DNA from: Streptomyces violaceoruber
GTDB taxonomy: Bacteria; Actinomycetota; Actinomycetes; Streptomycetales; Streptomycetaceae
Direction: 5' to 3'
DNA: 64,000 nucleotides
Assembly: GCF_033406955.1 (NCBI RefSeq)
Contig: NZ_CP137734.1
Span: forward strand, 3,348,001 to 3,412,000
Part shown: piece after piece, positions 56,624 through 64,000 of the stretch
How positions within the stretch are numbered: position 1 is the stretch's first letter
Layout: every line of letters begins with the position of its first letter
The notes under the pieces: generated by a model
Database searches by the model: none
The model's input: only the letters and a program-made list of their open reading frames with translations
What the model was told of the DNA's origin: nothing
Position numbers and translations under genes: made by a program

Positions 56624-57004
56624 CTACTTCTTGCCCGGCTTCTTCTTGCCGGCGATGGCGCGACGCGGGCCCTTGCGGGTGCGGGCGTTGGTGCTGGTGC
56701 GCTGACCGCGGACGGGCAGACCACGACGGTGGCGCAGACCCTGGTAAGTGCCGATCTCGACCTTGCGGCGGATGTCGGCCTGCACCTCGCGACGGAGGTC
56801 ACCCTCGGTCTTGATGTTGTTGTCGACGTACTCGCGGATCGCGACGAGCTGCTCCTCGGAGAGGTCCCGAACACGGGTGTTCGGGTCCACGCCGGTGGCG
56901 GCGAGCGTCTGCTGCGAGAGGGTCCGGCCGATGCCGAACACGTAGGTGAGGGCGATCTCGACGCGCTTTTCGCGCGGGATGTCAACACCGGAAACGCGTG
57001 CCAT
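56624..57004 (-). CDS. rpsM: 30S ribosomal protein S13
   Basis: 126 aa. [40 protein letters not shown], and the basic end [20 protein letters not shown] followed by a Lys-rich tail. Head protein of the 30S subunit near tRNA. ATG at 57004; 188 bases after rpmJ. Confidence 0.98.
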   Translation of the reverse strand: MARVSGVDIPREKRVEIALTYVFGIGRTLSQQTLAATGVDPNTRVRDLSEEQLVAIREYVDNNIKTEGDLRREVQADIRRKVEIGTYQGLRHRRGLPVRGQRTSTNARTRKGPRRAIAGKKKPGKK

Positions 57005-57192
57005 TCAATGGCTCCAGTTGATTGTCGGAGGTCTTCCACAGAACCGGTCCCCGGCCGCCGTATGAGGTACGTATCGGGTCCCCGGCCTCCGAACCGGGGG
57101 TGTCGGACGCCTGGGCGCCCGGGTCCTGCGTATGAACATGTTCAGCTCGCGTCGCGCGAAGTCCTGCGAATCGCGGAGGGAACGGTCAGGCT

Positions 57193-57306
57193 TCAGCCCT
57201 GGCGCTGCTTGTGGCGCGGGTTGTCGCAGATGACCATGACCCGACCGTGACGGCGGATCACCCTGCACTTGTCGCAGATCTTCTTGACGCTCGGCTTGAC
57301 CTTCAT
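57193..57306 (-). CDS. rpmJ: 50S ribosomal protein L36, zinc-binding form
   Basis: 37 aa, found by reading the gap between infA and rpsM. Begins [20 protein letters not shown] and keeps the zinc set Cys11, Cys14, Cys27 and His32 ([15 protein letters not shown]). This is the zinc (C+) form; Streptomyces usually carry a zinc-free paralogue elsewhere that is turned on by Zur. ATG at 57306. Confidence 0.97.
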   Translation of the reverse strand: MKVKPSVKKICDKCRVIRRHGRVMVICDNPRHKQRQG

Positions 57307-57374
57307 GGGTGTGAGGTTCTCCGGGTCAGTTGCCGGCGGACCCGCGCGCGGAGCACGCGGGACGTGGGCAAGAT

Positions 57375-57596
57375 CTACTTGTACCGGTAGACGATCCGGC
57401 CACGCGTCAGGTCGTACGGAGACAGCTCCACCACGACCCGGTCGTCAGGGAGGATGCGGATGTAGTGCATACGCATCTTGCCGCTGATGTGTGCCAGGAC
57501 CTGGTGGCCGTTCTGGAGCTCCACCTTGAACATGGCGTTCGGAAGAGACTCGACGACAGTGCCTTCGATCTCGATGGCACCTTGCTTCTTGGCCAC
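57375..57596 (-). CDS. infA: Translation initiation factor IF-1
   Basis: 73 aa OB-fold protein. [40 protein letters not shown] and [12 protein letters not shown] are conserved. GTG at 57596. First gene of the unit running to rplQ. Confidence 0.98.
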   Translation of the reverse strand: MAKKQGAIEIEGTVVESLPNAMFKVELQNGHQVLAHISGKMRMHYIRILPDDRVVVELSPYDLTRGRIVYRYK

Positions 57597-57677
57597 GCTT
57601 CGCCCTTCGAATCGACTACCTTGATCGACTCATCGTGCAACCCTCAAGACATGGGGGTGCACGGGAGCCGACGAGTC

Positions 57678-57683
57678 AGTCTA
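57678..57683 (-). promoter_or_regulatory. Candidate -10 of the infA-rplQ unit
   Basis: TAGACT on the minus strand about 82 bases before the infA start, in the gap after map. The -35 is weak (TTCGCC, 18-base spacer), so this is only a candidate. Confidence 0.3.
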
Positions 57684-57737
57684 CGTCAGTGCACCCGGAA
57701 AGGCGAAACGAGGGAGTCTGCCCCGGATGCGAGATCG

Positions 57738-58574
57738 TTATGCAAGGGGGTCCGGCGCCGCCGTGATCCCCAGCTCGGCCAGCTTGGCCCTGCCGCCGTC
57801 GGGGGACGTCAGGACCAGCGGGCCCTGTTCCGTCAGGGCCACCGAGTGCTCCCAGTGGGAGGACCAGGTGCCGTCGGTCGTGATGACCGTCCACTCGTCC
57901 GACAGGACCTCGGTGCGGGGGGTGCCGAGGGAGACCATCGGCTCGATGGCGAGGCAGAAGCCGGGGACGAGCTTGGGGCCCTTGCCGCGGCGGCGGTCGA
58001 CGTAGTTCAGCAGGTGCGGGTCCATGTGCATCTCGGTGCCGATGCCGTGGCCGCCGTAGTCCTCGATGATCCCGTACTTGCCGCCGCCGGGCTTGGGCTG
58101 GCGGCGGATGTAGGTCTCGATGGCGCGGGAGACGTCCACCAGGCGGTTGCCCTGCTTCATGGCGGCGATGCCCGCCCACATCGACTCCTCGGTCACCCGG
58201 GACAGCTCGACCAGCTCCGGGGAGTGACCGGAGCCGACGAAGGCCGTGTAGGCGGCGTCGCCGTGCCAGCCGTCGATGATCGCGCCGCAGTCGATGGAGA
58301 TGACGTCGCCGTCCTTGAGGACCACGTCGTCGGACGGGATGCCGTGGACGACGACCTCGTTCACCGAGGTGCAGATGGTGGCGGGGAAGCCGCCGTACCC
58401 GAGGAAGTTCGGCTTGGCGTCGTGCTCCGCGAGGACCTTGCGGGCGACCTGGTCCAGGTCCTTGGTCGTCGCGCCGGGCACGGCGGCCTCGCGCGTGGCC
58501 GCGTGGATGGCGGCGACGACCAGCCCCGCCTCGCGCATCTTGGCGATCTGCTCGGGGTTCTTGATCTGCACCAT
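57738..58574 (-). CDS. map: Type I methionine aminopeptidase
   Basis: Removes N-terminal Met from nascent proteins. 278 aa. Two-metal site ligands lie in ISIDCGAIIDGWHGDAAYTA, GGHGIGTEMHMDPH and AIEPMVSLG; TICTSVNEVVVHGIPSDDVV is also conserved. ATG at 58574 is where homology starts. It follows adk after a hairpin; probably part of the secY-adk-map unit by partial readthrough. Confidence 0.96.
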   Translation of the reverse strand: MVQIKNPEQIAKMREAGLVVAAIHAATREAAVPGATTKDLDQVARKVLAEHDAKPNFLGYGGFPATICTSVNEVVVHGIPSDDVVLKDGDVISIDCGAIIDGWHGDAAYTAFVGSGHSPELVELSRVTEESMWAGIAAMKQGNRLVDVSRAIETYIRRQPKPGGGKYGIIEDYGGHGIGTEMHMDPHLLNYVDRRRGKGPKLVPGFCLAIEPMVSLGTPRTEVLSDEWTVITTDGTWSSHWEHSVALTEQGPLVLTSPDGGRAKLAELGITAAPDPLA

Positions 58575-58677
58575 GGGGGCTGCGGCCTTTCTGGACTGGG
58601 CGGGAGCTGGGGAGGAGGGGTGCGGGGCGGGAAACGCTTCCCACGATACGGGGCGGAGCCGTCCCACCCCACAGCAC

Positions 58678-58709
58678 AGCCGCGGCCCCCTGAGCGAGGG
58701 ACCGCGGCT
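58678..58709 (-). terminator. Hairpin between adk and map
   Basis: AGCCGCGG (58678-58685) pairs with CCGCGGCT (58702-58709), extended by CCC/GGG after one mismatch. It lies 17 bases past the adk stop. No U-run, so termination may be partial. Confidence 0.65.
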
Positions 58710-58725
58710 GAAGCCGGGCGGAGTA

Positions 58726-59379
58726 CTACTGGTCGCGCTTGAGCGCCTCCAGCGCGCGGCGGGTGACCTCGTCCACGGGGCCCGTCGCGGCGATGGTGGC
58801 GACCAGGCCCTGCGACTTGTAGTAGTCGATGATCGGCTCGGTCTGCGTGTGGTAGACCTCCAGCCGCTTGCGGACCGTCTCCTCGGAGTCGTCGTCCCGC
58901 TGGTACAGCTCGCCGCCGCAGACGTCGCAGACGCCTTCCTTCTTCGGCGGCGTGTACGTCACGTGGAAGACGTGGGCCGAGTCGTTGCGGCAGACGCGCC
59001 GGCCGGCGATCCGCTTGACGACCTCGTCCTCGGGGGCCTCCAGGTCCAGCACCGCGTCGAGCTTCATGTCCTCGGTCTCGAGCAGCTCGTCCAGCGCCTC
59101 GGCCTGGGAGACGTTGCGCGGGAAGCCGTCCAGCAGGAAGCCGCCCTCGGCGTCGGGCTGCTCCATGCGGTCCTTCGCCATGGCGATGGTGACCTCGTCC
59201 GGCACGAGATTGCCGGCGTCCATGTAGGACTTCGCGAGCTTGCCCAGTTCGGTCTGCTGGCTGATGTTCGCGCGGAACAGGTCGCCCGTGGAGATGTGCG
59301 GAATGTGCAGCGTCTCGGCAAGGCGGGTGGCCTGCGTTCCCTTTCCGGCACCCGGAGGCCCGACGAGGACGATTCGCAT
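58726..59379 (-). CDS. adk: Adenylate kinase
   Basis: 217 aa. P-loop MRIVLVGPPGAGKGTQATRL, lid domain with four zinc-type Cys/His positions (GRRVCRNDSAHVFHVTYTPP, then CDVCGGELYQRDDDSEETVR), NMP-binding STGDLFRANI. Balances ATP, ADP and AMP. Its ATG overlaps the secY stop by one base (TGATG), so it is translationally coupled to secY. Confidence 0.97.
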   Translation of the reverse strand: MRIVLVGPPGAGKGTQATRLAETLHIPHISTGDLFRANISQQTELGKLAKSYMDAGNLVPDEVTIAMAKDRMEQPDAEGGFLLDGFPRNVSQAEALDELLETEDMKLDAVLDLEAPEDEVVKRIAGRRVCRNDSAHVFHVTYTPPKKEGVCDVCGGELYQRDDDSEETVRKRLEVYHTQTEPIIDYYKSQGLVATIAATGPVDEVTRRALEALKRDQ

Positions 59380-60692
59380 CAGCGGAGGAACCCTTCGTAA
59401 TTGCGCTGCTGGAGCTGGCTCTCGATCTGCTTCACCGTCTCGAGACCGACACCCACGATGATCAGGATGCTGGTGCCACCGAACGGGAAGTTCTGGTTTG
59501 CCCCGAAACCAGCCAACGCCATTGTCGGGACGAGAGCGATCAGACCCAAGTACAGCGAACCCGGCCAGGTGATCCGGTTGAGTACGTAGCTCAGATACTC
59601 AGCGGTCGGTCGGCCAGCCCGGATGCCCGGGATGAAGCCACCATACTTCTTCATGTTGTCCGCGACTTCCTCGGGGTTGAACGAGATGGCCACGTAGAAG
59701 AAGGCGAAGAAGACGATCAGGAAGAAGTACAGGATGATGTGCGGCGTCGCCGCCGTGTCCGCGAGATTCTTCGTGATCCAGGTGGCCCAGCCCGCCGTCG
59801 AGTTCGAGAACTGGACGATCAGTGCCGGGATGTAGAGCAGCGACGAGGCGAAGATGACGGGGATGACACCCGCCTGGTTCACCTTGAGCGGGATGTACGT
59901 CGAGGTACCGCCGTAGGAGCGGCGGCCGATCATGCGCTTCGCGTACTGCACGGGGATGCGGCGCTGGGCCTGCTCCACGAAGACCACCAGGCCGACCATG
60001 ACCAGGCCGACGAGGATGACCGTGCCGAACTCGATCCAGCCGTCGGCCAGCTCGCCCTGCTTCTTGATGGCCCACAGGGCGGAGGGGAAGGTCGCGGCGA
60101 TCGAGATGAACATCAGGATCGACATGCCGTTGCCGATGCCGCGGTCGGTGATCAGCTCGCCGAGCCACATGACGACGCAGGTACCGGCGGTCATGCAGAT
60201 GACCATGACGACGGTGGTGAAGATGGCCTGGTCGGGCACGATCTGACCGGCGACGGTGCAGCCGGAGAAGAGGGCGCCGCTGCGGGCGGTGGCCACCAGG
60301 CCGGTGCCCTGGAGGATGGCGAGCGCGACGGTCAGGTAGCGGGTGTACTGCGTGATCTTCGCCGTACCGGCCTGGCCCTCCTTCTTGAGGGCTTCCAGGC
60401 GCGGGATCACGACGGTCAGCAGCTGCAGAATGATGCTCGCCGTGATGTACGGCATGATGCCGAGCGCGAAGACCGTGATCTGCAGCAGGGCGCCACCGCT
60501 GAACATGTTGACCAGGCCGAAGAGGCCCTGGTTGCCGGACGCCTGGTCCACGCACTCCTGGACGTTCTTGTAGTCGACGCCTGGAATGGGAATGTGGGTA
60601 CCGAGTCGGTACACCACGATGATGCCGAGCGTGAAGAGCAGCTTCTTGCGCAGGTCGGGCGTCTTGAACGCCCGGGCGAACGCGGTGAGCAC
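59379..60692 (-). CDS. secY: Protein translocase subunit SecY
   Basis: 437 aa with ten membrane helices; central channel of the Sec machinery. Begins LTAFARAFKTPDLRKKLLFT; plug region NVQECVDQASGNQGLFGLVN; conserved NGMSILMFISI and GGTSILIIVGVGLETVKQIE near the end. GTG at 60692 has a perfect AGGAGG 5 bases upstream. Separated from rplO by 256 bases holding a terminator, so secY-adk has its own promoter. Confidence 0.98.
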   Translation of the reverse strand: MLTAFARAFKTPDLRKKLLFTLGIIVVYRLGTHIPIPGVDYKNVQECVDQASGNQGLFGLVNMFSGGALLQITVFALGIMPYITASIILQLLTVVIPRLEALKKEGQAGTAKITQYTRYLTVALAILQGTGLVATARSGALFSGCTVAGQIVPDQAIFTTVVMVICMTAGTCVVMWLGELITDRGIGNGMSILMFISIAATFPSALWAIKKQGELADGWIEFGTVILVGLVMVGLVVFVEQAQRRIPVQYAKRMIGRRSYGGTSTYIPLKVNQAGVIPVIFASSLLYIPALIVQFSNSTAGWATWITKNLADTAATPHIILYFFLIVFFAFFYVAISFNPEEVADNMKKYGGFIPGIRAGRPTAEYLSYVLNRITWPGSLYLGLIALVPTMALAGFGANQNFPFGGTSILIIVGVGLETVKQIESQLQQRNYEGFLR

Positions 60693-60879
60693 GGTGCCTC
60701 CTGCGACCCCCGCGCTACTGCGTCAAGGGTGACGGTCTTGAGGTTCGACTGACGACTGATAAGTGGACGGCTAAGGGAATAACGCTGAACCGCCGTCAAG
60801 AGTGCCTCATGTGACGCACCCGTGAAAGAGGGCAGCGCAGGCCACCTTACCGGCGGGAGCACTCCCCTTGGAACGACCA

Positions 60880-60913
60880 ACCGGGGATACCCCTTTTGTG
60901 GGGCATCCCCGGT
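60880..60913 (-). terminator. Terminator of the spc ribosomal unit after rplO
   Basis: ACCGGGGAT (60880-60888) pairs with ATCCCCGGT (60905-60913), extended by CCCC/GGGG. It lies 36 bases past the rplO stop and separates the ribosomal genes from secY. Confidence 0.75.
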
Positions 60914-60948
60914 CGGGATCGCTCATGTCATCGACACGTCCGAGTGGT

Positions 60949-61404
60949 TCAGACGAGCTCGGTGACGGTACCGCCGGCGGCGGTGATCTTCTCCTTGGCG
61001 GAGCCGGAGACGGCGTCGACCGTCACCTGCAGCGCCACGGAGATCTCGCCCTGGCCGAGGACCTTGACGAGGCTGTTCTTGCGAACGGCACCCTTGGCCA
61101 CCAGGCCCTCGACGGTGACCTCGCCACCCTCGGGGTACAGCGCGGCCAGCTTGTCGAGGTTCACGACCTGGAACTCGGTCTTGAACGGGTTCTTGAAGCC
61201 CTTCAGCTTCGGAAGACGCATGTGGAGGGGCATCTGGCCACCCTCGAAGCGCTCCGGAACCTGGTAACGGGCCTTCGTGCCCTTGGTACCACGACCGGCC
61301 GTCTTACCCTTCGACGCCTCACCACGACCGACACGGGTCTTGGCGGTCTTGGCGCCGGGGGCGGGACGGAGGTTGTGGATCTTGAGCGGGTTGTTCTCCG
61401 CCAT
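60949..61404 (-). CDS. rplO: 50S ribosomal protein L15
   Basis: 151 aa. [58 protein letters not shown] at 61404, 2 bases after the rpmD stop. Last gene of the rpsN-rplO series before the terminator. Confidence 0.98.
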   Translation of the reverse strand: MAENNPLKIHNLRPAPGAKTAKTRVGRGEASKGKTAGRGTKGTKARYQVPERFEGGQMPLHMRLPKLKGFKNPFKTEFQVVNLDKLAALYPEGGEVTVEGLVAKGAVRKNSLVKVLGQGEISVALQVTVDAVSGSAKEKITAAGGTVTELV

Positions 61405-61406
61405 GA

Positions 61407-61589
61407 TCAGTCGACCTCCTCGACCGTCACGAGGTGGCGGACGGTGTGCACCATGCCGCGGAACTCGGGGCGGTCCTCCTTGACGACCTGCGTGTTGATG
61501 CCCTTGAGACCAAGGGAGCGCAGGGTGTCACGGTGGTTCTGCTTGCTGCCGATGTAGGACTTGACCTGCGTAATCTTGAGCTGCGCCAT
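61407..61589 (-). CDS. rpmD: 50S ribosomal protein L30
   Basis: 60 aa, starting [20 protein letters not shown] with the conserved [15 protein letters not shown] core. ATG at 61589, 2 bases after rpsE; a longer open frame exists upstream but belongs to another frame of rpsE. Confidence 0.97.
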   Translation of the reverse strand: MAQLKITQVKSYIGSKQNHRDTLRSLGLKGINTQVVKEDRPEFRGMVHTVRHLVTVEEVD

Positions 61590-61591
61590 GA

Positions 61592-62197
61592 TTACGCACC
61601 CGCCCCGGCACGCGCACGGAGAAGGGCCGCGGGGGCGACGTCCTCGAGCGGCAGACCACGGCGGGCCGCGATCTCCTCGGGACGCTGCAGGCCCTTGAGG
61701 GCCTCCACGGTCGCGTGCACGATGTTGATCTGGTTGTCGGAGCCGAGCGACTTCGACAGCACGTCGTGGATACCGGCGCACTCGAGCACGGCGCGCACCG
61801 GACCACCGGCGATAACGCCGGTACCGGGGGACGCGGGCTTGAGCAGCACGACGCCGGCAGCCTTCTCACCCTGGATGGGGTGCGGGATGGTGCCCTGGAT
61901 GCGGGGGACCTTGAAGAAGTGCTTCTTGGCCTCCTCAACACCCTTGGCGATGGCGGCCGGCACCTCCTTGGCCTTGCCGTATCCGACACCCACGGTGCCG
62001 TCACCGTCGCCCACCACGACCAGCGCGGTGAAGCTGAAGCGACGACCACCCTTCACAACCTTGGCGACGCGGTTGATCGCGACGACGCGCTCAACGTAAG
62101 CGGTCTTCTCGGCGGCACCTGCGCCACCGTCACGGCCCTTCCGGTCCCGCCGCTCGCCGCCACCGGCACCGCTACCGCGGCGCTGGGGTCCAGCCAT
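61592..62197 (-). CDS. rpsE: 30S ribosomal protein S5
   Basis: 201 aa with the Gly/Arg-rich N-terminus common in actinobacteria. [40 protein letters not shown], and [20 protein letters not shown]. Helps decoding accuracy; spectinomycin site. ATG at 62197. Confidence 0.98.
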   Translation of the reverse strand: MAGPQRRGSGAGGGERRDRKGRDGGAGAAEKTAYVERVVAINRVAKVVKGGRRFSFTALVVVGDGDGTVGVGYGKAKEVPAAIAKGVEEAKKHFFKVPRIQGTIPHPIQGEKAAGVVLLKPASPGTGVIAGGPVRAVLECAGIHDVLSKSLGSDNQINIVHATVEALKGLQRPEEIAARRGLPLEDVAPAALLRARAGAGA

Positions 62198-62240
62198 TGG
62201 AATTACCTCTCTCTGTTTCCGCTAGCGTTACGGAACCGGC

Positions 62241-62624
62241 TCAGAACTTCAGTCCGGCTTCGCGGGCGGCGTCCGCCAGGGCGGCGATGCGCCCGGCGTA
62301 CTGGTTACCACCACGGTCGAACACGACGGCCTCGACACCGGCAGCCTTGGCGCGCTCGGCGACCAGGGCGCCGACCTGCTTGGCCTGCGCGGACTTGTCG
62401 GCCTCGCCACCGCGGATCGAGGTGTCCAGGGTGGACGCCGACGCCAGGGTGTGACCCTTGATGTCGTCGATCACCTGGGCCACGATGTGGCGGTTCGAAC
62501 GGGTAACGACCAGACGGGGACGCTCCGCCGTACCCGAGAGATTCTTGCGAATCCGGATGTGGCGGCGCTTGATCGCGGCGCGCTTGTAGGCGTCGCCCTT
62601 GAGGATCTTCTGTCCGTATGCCAT
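62241..62624 (-). CDS. rplR: 50S ribosomal protein L18
   Basis: 127 aa 5S rRNA-binding protein. [40 protein letters not shown], and [23 protein letters not shown] at 62624, 3 bases after rplF. Confidence 0.98.
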   Translation of the reverse strand: MAYGQKILKGDAYKRAAIKRRHIRIRKNLSGTAERPRLVVTRSNRHIVAQVIDDIKGHTLASASTLDTSIRGGEADKSAQAKQVGALVAERAKAAGVEAVVFDRGGNQYAGRIAALADAAREAGLKF

Positions 62625-62627
62625 GGC

Positions 62628-63167
62628 TTACTTACCCGCCTTTCCGACCTTGCGGCGGATGACTTCGCCCTCGTACTTGACGCCCTTGGCCTTGTACGGG
62701 TCGGGCTTGCGCAGCTTGCGGATGTTGGCCGCAACCTCGCCGACCTTCTGCTTGTCGATGCCCTCGACCGAGAAGTGGGTCGGGTTCTCCACCTTGAAGG
62801 TGATTCCCTCGGGGGCCTCGACCAGGATCGGGTGGCTGTAGCCGAGGGAGAACTCCAGGTTCGAACCCTTGGCGAGCACGCGGTAACCGACACCGCTGAT
62901 CTCGAGCTTCTTCACGTAACCCTGGGTCACGCCGGTGATCATGTTCGCCACCAGCGTGCGGGACAGGCCGTGCAGGGCCTTGCTCTGACGCTCGTCGTTG
63001 GGGCGGGTGACGTTCAGCACGCCGTCCTCACCCTTGGCGATGTCGATCGGCGCCACGACGGTGTGGGTCAGCGAGCCCTTGGGGCCCTTGACCGAAACCG
63101 TACGGCCGTCGATGGTGACGTCCACGCCGGCGGGAACCGCGATGGGGAGCTTGCCGATGCGCGACAT
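62628..63167 (-). CDS. rplF: 50S ribosomal protein L6
   Basis: 179 aa. [33 protein letters not shown], and C-terminal [23 protein letters not shown] at 63167, 24 bases after rpsH. Confidence 0.98.
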
Positions 63168-63191
63168 AGCTGTTTCCTCCGTTCCCTTCCG

Positions 63192-63590
63192 TTACCAGAC
63201 GTAGGCGAGGACTTCTCCGCCTACGCCCTTCTTGCCGGCCTGCTTGTCGGTGAGGAGCCCGTGGGACGTGGAGATGATCGCCACGCCGAGGCCACCCAGC
63301 ACCTTGGGCAGGTTGGTGGACTTCGCGTACACCCGGAGACCGGGCTTGGAGATCCGCTTGATGCCCGCGATGGAGCGCTCACGGTTCGGACCGAACTTCA
63401 GCTCGAGGGTGAGGTTCTTGCCAACCTCGGCGTCCTCGGTCTTCCAGCCGGTGATGAAGCCCTCCTGCTGGAGGATCTCCGCGATGTGAGACTTGATCTT
63501 GGACGCCGGCATCGTCACGGAGTCGTGGTACGCCGAGTTCGCGTTCCGCAGACGCGTAAGCATGTCTGCGATCGGATCAGTCATGGTCAT
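63192..63590 (-). CDS. rpsH: 30S ribosomal protein S8
   Basis: 132 aa from ATG at 63590 ([20 protein letters not shown]), where family homology starts; the frame is open to 63635. [20 protein letters not shown] and [18 protein letters not shown] at the end. Central assembly protein of the 30S subunit. Confidence 0.98.
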   Translation of the reverse strand: MTMTDPIADMLTRLRNANSAYHDSVTMPASKIKSHIAEILQQEGFITGWKTEDAEVGKNLTLELKFGPNRERSIAGIKRISKPGLRVYAKSTNLPKVLGGLGVAIISTSHGLLTDKQAGKKGVGGEVLAYVW

Positions 63591-63801
63591 GAATTGGCCT
63601 TCGGCCTCTCTCGCCGGGGTTTCCTGGTGCGCCATCCCTCTCCCCGATCCGAGACGGGACGGGTGCGGCGCGGTGGACCTACGGCGTAGTAAGTCGTACG
63701 GGCGCGACAGACGCCCAACCCCGCAAGCCTAAGGCATGCGGAGCCGGGCCCCTGCCGACCCAGTTGCTTACCGAGAGTCTGAATAACCCGGAATTACCGG
63801 A

Positions 63802-63987
63802 TTACCAGGAGCTCTTGGTCACGCCCGGCAGCTCGCCACGGTGAGCCATCTCACGAAGGCACACGCGGCACAGGCCGAACTTGCGGTAGACGGAGTGCGG
63901 ACGGCCGCAGCGCTGGCAGCGCGTGTAGCCGCGGACACCGAACTTGGGCTTGCGAGCAGCCTTGGCAATCAGAGCCTTCTTCGCCAT
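63802..63987 (-). CDS. rpsN: 30S ribosomal protein S14, zinc-binding (type Z)
   Basis: 61 aa. [20 protein letters not shown] followed by the four zinc ligands in [12 protein letters not shown] and [19 protein letters not shown]. The short zinc form is the housekeeping one here; Streptomyces also have a zinc-free S14 induced by zinc starvation. ATG at 63987. The ribosomal operon continues beyond the right edge. Confidence 0.98.
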   Translation of the reverse strand: MAKKALIAKAARKPKFGVRGYTRCQRCGRPHSVYRKFGLCRVCLREMAHRGELPGVTKSSW

Positions 63988-64000
63988 CTCGCTCACGCCT

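Overview
The window is a chromosomal segment of a Streptomyces species. The evidence is very high GC with strong third-position bias, the developmental pair bldM/whiD, GTG starts, and a gene order matching, in reverse, what I recall of S. coelicolor from about SCO4779 (left) to SCO4716 (right). It is core, syntenic DNA. I see no rRNA, tRNA, CRISPR array, insertion sequence or prophage. Most genes lie on the minus strand.

Region 1 (1-10.4 kb) is a tandem array of five membrane-anchored PknB-type Ser/Thr kinase genes. Four have intact catalytic motifs. The fifth (5095-8031) has lost every catalytic residue I can check and carries a Pro/Gly/Ala-rich insertion of about 385 residues where the activation segment should be. 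Four of the five share a related extracytoplasmic domain.

Region 2 (10.4-19.4 kb) holds glpD, a nucleotide-sugar dehydrogenase-like gene without the catalytic cysteine, a structured intergenic stretch with a 31-codon basic micro-ORF, guaB3-like and guaB genes, a SigD/ShbA-type sigma factor, bldM and whiD. As I recall it, the order of guaB genes, SigD-like sigma, WhiB-like protein, groEL1/groES, tsaD/rimI/tsaB/tsaE and alr is shared with Mycobacterium.

Region 3 (19.4-33 kb) is mixed: LysR regulator, MOSC protein, SDR, an unknown protein, the groES-groEL1 heat-shock operon behind two CIRCE operators, two polysaccharide-deacetylase lipoproteins, a THUMP-like methyltransferase, an ECF42 sigma factor with its DGPF partner, an LCP protein and a LacI regulator.

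Region 4 (33-50 kb) is tRNA t6A and cell-wall precursor metabolism: tsaD, rimI, tsaB, tsaE, an alpha/beta hydrolase, alr, acpS, nnr, glmS, coaA and glmM, with small unknown genes between them.

Region 5 (50-64 kb) is the ribosomal protein region: rplM-rpsI, a GT87-like membrane protein, truA, then rplQ-rpoA-rpsK-rpsM-rpmJ-infA, map-adk-secY and rplO-rpmD-rpsE-rplR-rplF-rpsH-rpsN, which runs off the right edge. Hairpin terminators divide it into transcription units.

Two window-wide patterns stand out. At least nine genes have a TANNNT -10 box 6 or 7 bases before the start codon, which suggests leaderless mRNAs. A dispersed intergenic repeat (GGGGCGCGGGGAACTGCGCG-like) occurs four times in gene ends.
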